Assembly (NCBI GenBank): GCA_029204225.1
Contig: MU831829.1
Span: 1 to 64,000 of the forward strand
DNA length: 64,000 nucleotides
Reading direction: 5' to 3'
Origin: Diphasiastrum complanatum
Lineage: Eukaryota; Streptophyta; Lycopodiopsida; Lycopodiales; Lycopodiaceae
Notes under the pieces: generated by a model
The model's database searches: none
What the model saw: only the letters and a program-made list of their open reading frames with translations
What the model was told of the DNA's origin: nothing
Program-made: the position numbers and the translations under genes
In this document: piece by piece, positions 11,757 to 22,428 of the stretch
Numbering within the stretch: position 1 is the first letter of the stretch
How the letters are laid out: each line of letters starts with the position of its first letter

Positions 11757-12650
11757 TTATCTCTGATTTTGCAAAGGATCAAACTGGATAGATTGCGCGG
11801 AACAAACCTTATCATTAAAAATGTTAAGCTGGGAAGGAAGAGTGTCAATCAAGTTCCATAAAATACAAGCTTTAACATGGAGAAAATTGAGAGTTGAAAT
11901 CGTCCTCAATGCTAAGAATCTTTCCAAGGCTAGCGAAGTCCAAAGAGAAGACATTTCAGTTTAGTTGGAAAGAACGGGCGCAAAAGGTGAATTGGTACGA
12001 AGATAGTGGCAGCATTATGAGGGCTGAAGATATTACTGTATTTGAAAGTAGAAACCACGGAGTTATTGAATATGAAAGGAGAAGCATTAATGATCACAAG
12101 GGCATCCTCTCTAGAACCAAATGGAGTAGTAAGAAATTTGTCCCCAATGAGTCAAGATTAATATAGAGATTGATCCGAGGGATAATGAACTGGCTAAAAA
12201 ATACTTTGATAGAGGAGGGATCAGGGGAGTGAGCGCCAAAGTAAATGACTGTTGAAGAGTCGGAAAGGGAAGCTTGCGAAGCATTAAGGGCTTTGAGGTT
12301 GGGAAGAAAGGAAGGCGTGAGGTTGCCGTCAGAAATTTTTCGGGATTCCTCCATAATTTTAACCATTTTCAGAGAAGCCCATTTATCCACAATGAGAAGA
12401 GTAAAAGAGGAAACAAATTTTTTTAGAGCTTTTATGAAGCTAACGGGAGGGGAGGCATGTGGCGAAAGAGGGAGGAGACCTCTTGGATTGAGAGGTAAGT
12501 TATTAGGAGCATTGATAAATGGAGGAGCAGATTTAATCCTATAAGGAGTATAGGGATAGGTCTAGGAGATCTTCTAGATTGGGGGGGGGGGGGGGGGGCA
12601 GTCAGATCCCTTTTGAAAAAGGGGCTGTTTTGAGAACGACTAGCCATAGA
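11757..12650 (-). pseudogene. Broken minus-strand reading frames, possibly LINE ORF1-like; not firmly recognised
   Basis: Consecutive minus-strand open stretches (12432-12647, 12094-12390, 11757-11954) in different frames suggest one decayed coding sequence of about 300 codons. It begins with a Pro-rich start beside an 18-base homopolymer (MASRSQNSPFF then polyproline). The later part has a hydrophobic/basic pattern loosely like the DUF4283 region of plant LINE ORF1 proteins, but no zinc knuckle or diagnostic motif is visible. Treat the assignment as a guess. Confidence 0.25.
12581..12598 (+). repeat. G18 homopolymer
   Basis: Eighteen consecutive G residues; a likely replication-slippage site and possible assembly-length uncertainty. 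Confidence 0.95.
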
Positions 12651-13689
12651 AAAGAAAAAGGTCAGCAGAAATATAGTCAGATGAAAAGGGCACCATTCAC
12701 CGATGTCGAAGTTTTTGTAAGCAGGAAGGCCGAGCTAGGAAAACAAAAAATAAAAACATGTCTAGGGAAAAAGTGGAGCCACAGCTCACTTATGTGTTTA
12801 AAAGAAGCAAGAAGAAGAAATAGTGTTAGAAAAAAGCTGTAGGAGAAAAGGACAACGGCTAATAGCAAAATGCATATCTGTGTGTTGGAACGAACAAGCA
12901 TATTCAAAAGGGAGGAAAAGCAAAATAGCAGACCGCAGTCTCTTAGCTTAGCAGCCAAGATTCATGAACTACCAGAATAGTGGTCAAAATCAGTCAGCCG
13001 ATAAACACTCTTGGGAGCTTCCCCTAAACTCCTATCTGCCATCGCCTGATTTTTATTCTTCGAAGCCTTAGGGCCATTGTTCAAGAATAAATAGTGACTC
13101 TAAATGTTTAATAACTATCATACTTCATATGTTGTCTAGCTCCTAAATTCTGTACTATAAGTGCAATACACCATAGTTCTCCATATGGCACATCAAAAAA
13201 GACACTAGAATTCCATAAAATAAGAATTATAATCTTGCTAGACAGAATTAATATCTTGCTAGACAGAATTGACACCTGATATAGTATAGGTACCAATAAA
13301 GAAAAGGGGCACTAAAATCTAATAACTATCTATTAATTTTAGCTATAGATGCACTAAATGTTAATTGGAGCTTGAATAGTTAGTTTCACAGATAGTTTTA
13401 GAGATCCACTTGGATTACAGAAAATTAGAAAACTTTTAGCTACAAAGATACAATTTTAAATGCATCGTGAATTTCTAATTTCCTTAAACTTGGGGCACTC
13501 ACTGGTTGTATAAGCATCAGAATATGCAAATTTTGGCCTCTTGGTTCAGTTGTACAACAAAAGTCAATTGTTTAATTCAAACAATCAGATGATGTTATTT
13601 TTATATTCAGACAACTACATTTGAAATTGTCTTTTTGAAACAAAAGTTGCCCTATTGCCTCCACCATTTTGGCACTAGTTGGAATCTTA
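12651..13689. other. Intergenic, nothing recognised
   Basis: No gene-like frame. A short duplication (atcttgctagacagaatt) occurs at about 13232 and 13252. Confidence 0.4.
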
Positions 13690-13985
13690 GAAGCCCGTTC
13701 CGACCAAAATGGGTCGGAACGTTCCGTTCCGAACGTTCCGGAACGTTCCTGGTCAGAACCAGTTAATGTAGCAGCAGAAGCCACAAAATTGTGTAGCAGC
13801 CACCCCGTTTGTAGCAGCCCACTATTTCTGCTGATGGCTGACGGAACGGGCAACTGAACCTTAGTTTCCAGATTAAACGAATTTGTAGCAGCCCACGACT
13901 TCTGCTGATGGCTGACGTAGCTCTTCCTCCCAGAAATGGGATGCATGCAATATAAATTTCAGAAATGGGATGCATGCAATATGAA
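13690..13985. repeat. GTTCCG palindrome cluster with local duplications
   Basis: CGTTCCGACC and GGTCGGAACG form a perfect 10-bp hairpin (about 13696-13721), followed by two to three overlapping GGAACGTTCC palindromes to 13750. A ~40-bp segment beginning tttgtagcagcccac occurs at about 13808 and 13882. A 23-bp segment (cagaaatgggatgcatgcaa...) occurs at about 13930 and 13962. The motif ggaacgggcaact at about 13847 recurs beside CGTTCCGGAACG at about 14335-14352. Confidence 0.7.
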
Positions 13986-16708
13986 AGTTCTTCGGGATCA
14001 TTCCAATCTATGGCGCATCATGAGCTACTGATCAGACACATGTAAAAGACAAAATTAAACAAGTGTTGCGGTGCCATTGACCATCATGCATTGGCTTGTG
14101 GAATTGAATATTGATTTCTTTGTAGAAATAGAGATAATTATTCCATTGGTAGATAGTTAAACTAGAACCAAATTAATCTGACTCAAAGCTAGATTTACTC
14201 AGGTGGAGAATGAGCTAGATTCTTCATTTGGTTTAGAGCTTTAGATCATTCTGAATCTAAGGTTGAGAGCTCAGGATATGGTGTTTTTTTCCTTTCTATA
14301 AAAACATATTTTTTTATTTTTTTTTGAGGGTCTCGTTCCGGAACGGGCAACTAAGGAACTTGGAATTCAGATGAGAAATAGGAATGACATGATCACATGC
14401 CTTAAACAATGTGATACACGTGAGGCTGCACTTTAAATTTTCCAACATAGTACACAATCACATTGTTGCATCTTAGTTATGAATTGCAAGAAGAAATCGT
14501 TTGTGTCTAATCAAGTTAAAAAGCACAAAGATCCCCAATCACTGCACAACCCGAAAGTGTGAAAACTGCCATACCACAAGACTAGAGACCTTGCCTAAAA
14601 ACCTCAACTTTTTCATTAACTAAGGCTCATCATATTAGTTGCCTTCTTTCACTTCAAATTATGAGTTATGCATCAATTTTGCCTTTGTGGCAAGTACCTA
14701 CATAGCATGTGCAATAATCTTATGCATATGCATGGGTGCAAGCTATAAGCGATTTTTATACAGTGTTGGTCTGCAAATAATTCGAGACAAGAACTTTAGA
14801 ACAAACATCATGAGGCAAGAACGATAGGACTTCACCCTCTTAATACAACACCTCAACCATAGGCCATATTTAGAGTTCTCTCATCATTAGTGCTTTGAAG
14901 CTTGTTTTTTATGGATCTCAATTAAAGTTCCATTTGATTGGTGTCAACATTTGCAATACAAATCGACTAAGCACAACCAAAATGGTCATATAATCATCCA
15001 GTTTTAACTAGCAACTAACTTCATGGCCTAGCAAACAACTCATAATATACTAAAAATTCTTATATCAACCTATATTTAACAAGGGACCCTTTCCATAACA
15101 AATTGCCTATATATGTGAAGGGTAGAAACATACACTTTACTTGAATAACATTATAATAAGCTAGTGAATATAGGGATTCAAAATCTGAAAACACTATATG
15201 GAATTTATAGAATCTAAGCATTGGAGAGTAAAATCAATGATATGAAGGAAGACAATGTCTGAAATATAATTTGTGAATTTTTTGCAAGTTTCTAATATAT
15301 CTTTAGGCAAGATGTCACATCCAGTGTAGCAACCAAATGTTTGAAACGTGTTTCAAATGTCTAGAAAAATTGACCAAACGTTTGAAAGGTTTTCTTGCTT
15401 TTTGGGTTTCCATTTTTTTTTTCTTTTTTGCAAATTTGGACAAAAATATGTTCATTAGTCATACAATAAATAAGCATAAAATTAAAGAGCATATGACCTG
15501 GGCATTGGCATCCTGAGCCATATAAAAGGGCTCCAGAAATCTTCAATTGTTAGGGTTTTTTGGCAGGCACACACTTGATCAAAGCAACAATACAGCAACA
15601 ATTTGACTATGGATACTAGGGTGTCCTAGTCTTCCTACCTAGCCTGCAAAATCCCATAATGTTCTGATAAGCAACAAAAGAGTACTAAGCAATTTTGAGC
15701 AAACACAAATAACTTTCAAATAAATAAGTTTTTCTGCATTTTGATGCTTCCATTGGCTTTAGAAAGGTTCAAAACTCTTAAATCAATCCTGTTTGATCCC
15801 TGGTGCACTGAGAAGTTAGAAGTGAGAAATCAAATCATAAGAGGGCGTTGGATGCTGCAGCAGTCAGCGATGGTTTCTGGAAGTGGAGTCAAATTTGTTT
15901 AACTTGTTTAGTTGCAGTCAGCAGGTTCAGGGCCCCAACAGTCAGCAGGTTCAGGGTCCCAACGTTTTTTTGGCTTAAAAAATGCTTTAAGAAAATTAAA
16001 AAACAATGTTTTTTGGGGTTGTTTTTACTTGTATGGTTACATTAAGCACGATCGACTTGTTTTCTTTCCAATTGTAATCTCCTCGCAAGAATCTTATGCT
16101 GTAAGTGGGATTTACTCATTACTGGCACATAAATTTTTTCTGCAAGCAAGCTCTTTAAAGGACAATTTAACAAAAACCGTGACTAAGATTTGGATAAAAG
16201 GTATTGGCATAAAAAGAAGGAATAAATTTGTTAAAAACAAATTGTGCATATGGCATCATAGAGAAGAAAACTGGAAAACTTCAGACAGCCAAAACAGACA
16301 AATATTACTAGAACACCTCTATAATTAAAGTCCAAAGGTTGGTGGACCCGGATGCGGATGCGCGTCCGGGGTGGATGCACATTTTTTTAAAATTTTTTTT
16401 TTAGTGTATTTTAGTTTAAAAAAAAAAAAAAAGACGCCAGACGTGGATGCAAAATGGCCGCGTCCGGGGTGGATGCGCATCTCTGATTATTAAACTTACT
16501 AAAGTATTTATGCATCATAAAACAGATTAGTAAATCCTCCACTCTCCAGGCAGAAACTAAAAACCTTATGGAATCAAATAACAAAAGTGTGCCACAATCA
16601 AGATCACATGAAGAGCATACAATACTAGAGAACATTTTCAAATCTCAAATCTTCATTCAGAAACATTTAACATGCAATACAGCTGAGAAACCTAATAATG
16701 GGGGTGGG
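13986..16708. other. Intergenic repeat-rich spacer, no gene
   Basis: No coding sequence recognised. A CpG-rich ~22-bp direct repeat (gcgtccggggtggatgc...) lies at about 16361 and 16461, separated by A/T homopolymers. Confidence 0.4.
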
Positions 16709-16714
16709 GCGCGT

Positions 16715-16792
<78 letters not shown>
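16709..16792 (+). repeat. (GC)n-(GA)33 compound microsatellite
   Basis: Alternating purine-pyrimidine gcgtgcgcgcgcgcgc passes directly into 66 bases of GA repeats. The GC part has Z-DNA-forming composition. It lies about 250 bp downstream of the MAPR stop codon. Confidence 0.95.
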
Positions 16793-16795
<3 letters not shown>

Positions 16796-17036
16796 AAGTA
16801 AATCTCAAATGACATTTGCATATGTTAAACCAGATCATAAAAAGGTGAAACTATAGGGTAAAACCTCACATGGGCCGGGAACCACTCTTTTATTTCTTTT
16901 ACAGTCAACCCACAAACCATAATACCATCAAACAGATTAAGGTTATTCATGATTTCCATAGTTGATCGGTTTGAAGAAGATGTAGCAAAGTAAAGATATT
17001 CTTAGCAAGATACGTCAATCTTCACAAGAGCTATCA

Positions 17037-17360
17037 TCAGCCTGAGATAACTGTGCCTACAACAGGATATTTTGCAGCAAATTTACTCTGCCAATCATCA
17101 AGAACTTCTAGCTCTTTCTCTGTTAAACCATCAAGAGAACTGCTTACATCCTCAGCCTTTGTGGACATTTTGCCAAGAGCTCTACTAGCATCATGTCCAG
17201 CAAAAACAGTATATGCACCTCCTGGTCCATAAAAGTTCTTCCCACTGGAAACATCATAAATCTTTCCCTTTATAGCGACAAGTATAGGCAAGTCCGGATC
17301 AGACCCATTGTACTGACTCAACTCTGCAGCACTTATGTCACCAATTTGTGTCTCTGCCAT
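17037..17360 (-). CDS. Membrane-associated progesterone-binding protein (MAPR), cytochrome b5-like haem/steroid-binding protein
   Basis: Small soluble cytochrome b5-like domain protein of the MAPR/MSBP family. Members bind haem (and steroids in some cases) and modulate cytochrome P450s and sterol signalling. The 107-residue frame covers the whole b5-like fold: AAELSQYNGSD (11-21), VAIKGKIYDVSSGKNFYGPGG (28-48, broken here by the haem-contact tyrosines), FAGHDASRALGKMS (53-66) and the C-terminal LDDWQSKFAAKYPVVG. There is no N-terminal membrane anchor, so it matches the short, non-anchored plant members of about 100 residues. The start is the ATG at 17360. The frame extends upstream only to a TTG through what looks like an intron. 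It appears intact. Confidence 0.93.
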   Translation of the reverse strand: MAETQIGDISAAELSQYNGSDPDLPILVAIKGKIYDVSSGKNFYGPGGAYTVFAGHDASRALGKMSTKAEDVSSSLDGLTEKELEVLDDWQSKFAAKYPVVGTVISG

Positions 17361-17365
17361 GGTTC

Positions 17366-17446
17366 CTGCAAAATGAGAGAAGAACAAAACACTTGATAGA
17401 GAATTGAATACAGCCAGAAGAGGCTCACAAAAGAATATTCACTTAC
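17366..17446 (-). other. Probable 5' UTR intron of the MAPR gene (81 bp)
   Basis: On the minus strand, a strong donor (CTCAA|GTAAGTG, GT at 17446-17445) and acceptor (ATTTTGCAG|GAACC, AG at 17367-17366) bound an A+T-rich 81-bp segment five bases upstream of the ATG. Short leader introns of this kind are common in plants. Confidence 0.65.
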
Positions 17447-17508
17447 TTGAGGCTGAGACGGACAACTATCCATTCTTAAGTTTTAGTTATGTGATTGAAC
17501 TTTTCTTC

Positions 17509-17517
17509 TTTATAAAG
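17509..17517 (-). promoter_or_regulatory. TATA box candidate of the MAPR gene
   Basis: CTTTATAAA on the minus strand, about 65 bp upstream of the proposed 5' UTR donor site. Transcription would start near 17480. Confidence 0.45.
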
Positions 17518-18754
17518 CAGCAGTCTGCTTCCATTTTGATTTTAGATTTGGTCATCTAGAACTGAAACCACATCGAAAATCTTATGTTCTAGGTTACAGT
17601 GAGAACATAACTAACCTGAAGAATAAATGGTTGCACATCTACTAGAACACTGATAGGCAAAAGAACCTTGAGAGGAACACAAGTTGTTGTATCTGCTAAG
17701 GAGGAATATAGTCTTGATCCTTGATAATAGGCTTTAACATTTGAGCTACTTCATGTATGGCCACTACATGTGAAACATCCAAGAATTTGAGCTAATTGTG
17801 AAATCTCACTATAACTAGAACATCATGTGCCTCACACTTACCCTGAAGCTTTAGTACAACTGTAGCATCATGTCCTTTAGTACAACTGTAGCATCATGTC
17901 ATCAATCTTGAACCTCTACTACAGACGTCACATCATGTGATCCATCATAACCCCTTCAAACTATCTTGCTTAGTACAATGTTCACTCTGTTGTCTCTTTT
18001 GTTCAACCCACTATGTTCGACACTCAACGCTCTAGTTAGCAAAATGCTCAGCCATTTATTGCTTAAAACTTGTTGGGAGGCTATTGATGTGCTTCACAGA
18101 GAAAGAAAAATTGATGTGCACTAATGTTTGCACGATTTACTCAAAAAAGTAAAGACCTGTAAAAAAATTGTGTTGTACTAATCCCGACAAATCCATGCAA
18201 GACACTTGTGAAGATCTCAAACACTTGAAACGAGCATTGAATGGCTTGGGTAACAATGGGTAATGACATCAACTATGTCATTATACTTCCATTGAACAAA
18301 CAAAGACAATGAGTGAAACATTAACTACAAGATTCAAAAAGGTTAAAAGAAAGAGACAAAAAAGTGTGACAGTGAACATCAAGAAAAGTGAGTCAAATAA
18401 ATGCATGTCTACAATATCTTGACAACCACGAATCACATATGCAAAATGTAAAGTACACTAGGGGGTTCTTCCTAAAGGAATCACAATGATACAAAAGATC
18501 TCACAGGACACAAAAGTTATGAAAAAGCGAAAAGGCCAAAAATTGGAAGAAACATGAAAAACGTGATGTCGCAAGCTTTATGGCAGATGTCTTTTGTAGT
18601 CATAGAGAAAGACCTAATTGTTGAGATCAGATAGACTCAACAAGAGGATCCTCATTGTTTATTGTAAGGAGGTTGTGAGAGAGGTATATGATGGCCAAGT
18701 AGAGTCTTAGAAGGAGAACTCTAATCTCTTTGCTCACACTTGCCTAAATTATAC
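17518..18754. other. Intergenic, nothing recognised except a short tandem duplication
   Basis: A 26-bp unit (tttagtacaactgtagcatc...) is tandemly duplicated at about 17850-17902 within a stretch rich in the motif catcatgtg. No gene-like frame. Confidence 0.45.
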
Positions 18755-18965
18755 CATGGGAGATGGTATAGTTAAAGGAAATGGCCCCATTCCAGTTAAT
18801 AAAGGGCTATGTAGGGAGATTTTGCATTTATGTTATGATAGTACTGGTGCTAGCCATCCTGGTGTGAATTGGACTTATGAGATGATCCCATGTAACTTTT
18901 AGTGGCCCAATATGGTTTTAGGCCTACTAGTCTTGTGTGACACATGTCAGGATTGAGCCGTCAAA
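18755..18965 (+). pseudogene. Ty3/gypsy integrase H2C2 zinc-finger relic
   Basis: A plus-strand frame reads NKGLCREILHLCYDSTGASHPGV (broken here), then TYEMIPCNF, stop, WPNMV and LCDTCQ. This is the His/Cys zinc-binding N-terminal domain order of gypsy integrase (HDS..GHPG..TY..I...F.WP.M...V..CDTCQ). The first histidine is Tyr (CYDS), and stops interrupt the WPNM and post-CDTCQ positions. Only about 65 codons remain. Confidence 0.65.
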
Positions 18966-19339
18966 CATGACACATGTCACATGCTCACTAGGACACACAC
19001 TTGGTCCAGTGGATGAGTGACACATGTTAGCCTACTCACTTGCCTATGTGTCAGGGTACTGCAAAGTGGCAAGTGTCGATTGTGCATGGAGTTGGCCCTG
19101 TGTCGAGATTTAGGAAGGGTCAGTCAGGTTTAAGGGGTGCTTGAGGATTGTGCATAAGTGAGTCTAGAGAGAGGCATTCCTCATCATGATCTATGCAGCA
19201 AAAGTTGGGAGGAGACAAGGCAGCCAGCTCCACCATGTTTCGTTGCTCTGATGTTTGTACATGCAGGGAAATCGACAAGGATCGACATTGTTGATTGTTG
19301 TGCATGAGATAAGCTAGCTTTTAAGTGAAGTTTCAGATG

Positions 19340-20110
19340 TGGAGTCTGACAGAAGGTTTACTGTTTTTTTGTTGATTTCAAAAAAGCCTTTGATGCGGTC
19401 TCGTGCTCATTGCTCATTTAGAGACTTCATGATCTTGGCTTCTCCATTGACATCATTTTGGCTGTGATGGCTCTTTATGAGAGAGTCTCGAGTTGTTTCC
19501 GACAATGCAGTGGTTAATTTGTAATGGCAAAGATTGAGTTTGCAGCTCACCATGATTATGATCATTTGCAAGTAGCCTATTATAAGCAAATTGTGCTGCA
19601 CTTTCGTGTTATCTTAGCACATATGAATGTAGCTTGTGATATTTTGGAGCACCACCGGGGTGAAGCAGGACTGTTCTCTTTCAGGATTATATATTGATGA
19701 GCTAGAGAGAGTCATCTCATAGCTCGTTGCAGACTTGGTGATATTATGATTGCCCATTCTTCTTAATGTCAATGATGTGGTATTAGTCTCCTCGACTAGA
19801 GAGGGATTACAGAGGCAGTTGGATTGCCTACAGGGCTTTTGTACTCGACGGGGCTTGGGGGTGAACATTGCGAAGACCAAGGTTATGGTCTTCAACACTT
19901 CTAAAGCTTTCATGCAGCGTCAAGAACTCACTCTCGATGGACAGACCCTAGATGTAGTCTCCTCATACACGTACTTGTTGGGGATACTTTCCTCTAGTCC
20001 TACATTCAGCATGCGACAGGTAGTTACCACTCGACTTGGGAAGGGGCATGCCTCCCTTGTTCAACTAGAGCGGTTTTGCTTTCGGAAGTATTTGAGATGC
20101 TCAGAATAAG
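19340..20110 (+). pseudogene. Non-LTR (LINE) reverse transcriptase relic
   Basis: The LINE RT motif order survives across broken frames: FVDFKKAFDAV (about 19362), an LGF..DI..A..ALYERV helix, GVKQDCSLSGLYIDELE (about 19660-19700), then the catalytic region LNVNDVVLVSSTREGLQ. In active elements the last has YADD, so the aspartate pair is degraded to N-D-V. The longest frame is 19750-20109, with the RRGLGVNIAKTKVMVF block typical of the RT palm/thumb. Endonuclease and RNase H parts are absent. It is a truncated, dead copy. Confidence 0.8.
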
Positions 20111-21090
20111 TGTAGACTTTGATACCATTGTCACCCGCCTTATATGCAGCAGAGACATGGTGAACAGGTCTTTCCTCCTCACATTAAGCTAGTAATTCAA
20201 GATTACAGACTATCATGTTAGCTTGTATGATTTGGGCAAAGCCCTCTGTTCCACATGAGATCCTCCTAGCCAAGCTTGTTGTTCAACCTATACAGATAAA
20301 GGTAGACGCATCTCTGCCATGTTCCTCTCCATACTGTCCATGCAAACCTACACAGGCGGAGGGACACTTGCAACTCGTCATCACCGCACTAGGATTGCTG
20401 TCTGGATCAGGACTGGCCGGTGCAGTTTGAAGGGAAACTGGTGGACCGGTAGGGATATCTACTCTATCATCAGCCATGATGACTAACAGAAGTACAAGAA
20501 TACAACGTACTTAGCAGGAAAGCGAAACAAGGGAAACGCTGGAAATTATACAGGAAAAGGGAAACGACACTTTTTTGTCTACTGACTGCTACTAGCTGCA
20601 AACAACAACGAACTGATTGCTAACACAGGTATGCTCAAAATATACACAAGCAGACTAACATAGCCCTTATCACTGAGTGTAATAAACTGAAAGTTTAAAC
20701 ACAGCACATTTTGAAAAGGCCAAAAACAAAAAAAGTGGGAAACAGTGACTCCCTGCTATCGAGCTGGAAAAGGTACTGAGACAGGTCCGATCCAGTTCCG
20801 AGAACCCCCTCTTTTGCTGTAGGCTGATTCTTAAAATAGGTAGGAACTGACTGAAAACAGTTGGAAGGCCCTGCAGGTCTGCAAAACTGCTGGAAACAGG
20901 TGAGTTGGAGGCCCAAAACTCAGACAACAGTGCGCTGACCATCTGAACAGTAGCGTTGGACTGGTGTAGGAGGTCCCTCACTGAAAACTCCCATTTTTCC
21001 CTTGAAATCAGCGCTGAAGGTGGCTATCCCTGATGCGATTGGCTGTAGAAAACGATTGAGGCCAAAAATCAAAAGTTGGAAGGCAGCAGC
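20111..21090. other. Repeat-derived non-coding region
   Basis: No gene recognised. If the primer-site-like sequence at 21445-21456 is real, about 20480-21444 would be the internal leader of a minus-strand LTR element. Confidence 0.3.
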
Positions 21091-21270
21091 AATGGAGCCA
21101 CAAAACCTTGGAACGGCAGCGATGGAGGCACAAAACCCTGGAACTGCAGCGATGGAGGCCCCAATTGGTTGGGACAAGTGTGATGGAGGCCCAAACAGGT
21201 TGGGACAGTAGCGATGAAGGCCTAAATCCGCTGAAACAGGTGCAATGGAGGCCCCCAGCACCCAAAACGC
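21091..21270 (-). repeat. ~30-bp minisatellite, about six copies
   Basis: Units starting at 21091, 21121, 21151, 21182, 21213 and 21244 begin (g/a)atg(g/a)aggc and share the spacing of a ggaac.gcagc or ggacag.agc tail. Divergence increases to the right. On the minus strand it yields repeated ASIAAVP-like peptides, which need not be meaningful. Confidence 0.8.
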
Positions 21271-21444
21271 TATTTTCCCCCCCTTTCCCATCCAAAATTG
21301 GCTGCAACTGGGTGCTGGAGTTCCTACTGCTACTCTTTGCTGTCTCCCTCACTTTCCCCCCTCAAATCCTTCAAGAATCCTGAAAAATCAGAGTTTTTTT
21401 GCTCTTTCTCTTTCTAGAACGGGGAATTCTCTCTCTAGAACGAG

Positions 21445-21456
21445 GCTCTAATACCG
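21445..21456 (-). other. Primer-binding-like site, tRNA-iMet type (minus strand)
   Basis: The minus strand reads CGGTATTAGAGC, two mismatches from TGGTATCAGAGC. It is preceded on that strand by ...TGCAACA, a plausible LTR end. If real, the LTR lies at about 21459-22190 and the internal region runs leftward. Confidence 0.4.
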
Positions 21457-21458
21457 AA

Positions 21459-22190
21459 TGTTGCACTCCCATTTCCAAGAGCTCTCCAAACTCTGATGGC
21501 CGATGTGAGGAATGATCCACCCAAGTAGGTGCTCTCCTCTTGAGTCTCTGTGGTTGCTATTCTAGACCTGGGACACCTGGCTGCCATGCAGAGTGATCAG
21601 TCCCCATGGTTCCAAGAAATCCACTATTGGCAATCAGTGCGTGATTCCGAGGCACCACCCCCAAGCCCTGTCATGGACCTATGCCATTAACGGTAACCCC
21701 AACTAACTGTCGGCTTGTTGCTCGTCCTGCAGAGGCATCTCTGCTATTGATGACTAGGGTCCATGCAGTCATAACTCCGCATATTGACATCTTGTCAGGT
21801 GGTCACACCGAGTCACTGCCTGTGACGCACTGGACCCCACTGGTACCCTGGTGTCCATCCCGGTTACTGGCCCTGGCCAATACCTTGGTCCTTGGCCCCT
21901 AGGAACCGATCGTGGCAGGATTGTGCTAGAACACAACTAGCGTCTAACACATCCCATTTCTCAGCCTTTGATTACCTCTTTCTTCTCTAGGAAAAGACCA
22001 CTATGCGACCCAGAGTCTGATGATGATGACAATGTACTTGTTCACAAAGATCAGAGACAGCACACGACTCATAGTCAAGTTGCAGCTCGAGCCATCTGAC
22101 CTATCATGAGGAGATACACACCTCACGTCAGCGGCCACCAGAGCTCTCCTATCTTACAGCTTGTATCGCATTCTTCTATAGCATCAACAG
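21459..22190 (-). mobile_element. Possible LTR (minus strand), borders uncertain
   Basis: Defined only by the adjacent primer-like site and TG/CA ends (TGTTGATGC near 22190 on the minus strand, GCAACA at 21459). No second copy is present in the window. Confidence 0.25.
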
Positions 22191-22385
22191 GACAAGATGA
22201 TAGTGCTATACTTTTTTAATTGCACTTATCTCATCTCATTTATTTCAGTTCATGGTATTTAGATATGTTGTTTTCTTTCGTTATTGTTTCGGAATTGTTT
22301 CATACACTCCCATTGTTACCACATACTTGACAAGTACATTTAGGAGTCTTATATGCTTTTGGCATGAAAAATACATTAAAAAAGT

Positions 22386-22386
<1 letters not shown>

Positions 22387-22422
<36 letters not shown>
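22387..22422 (+). repeat. (CT)18 microsatellite
   Basis: Thirty-six bases of CT dinucleotide. Confidence 0.97.

Positions 22423-22428
<6 letters not shown>

Noticed and set aside
13572-13946. 124-codon minus-strand frame
   Set aside because: Runs through the GTTCCG palindromes and local duplications; low-complexity, with no motif.
16568-16801. Frame ending in an Arg-Glu repeat
   Set aside because: Produced by the GA microsatellite.
20670-21352. Repetitive minus-strand frames (ASIAAVP repeats) as a protein
   Set aside because: Explained by the 30-bp minisatellite; no start, domain or splice context.
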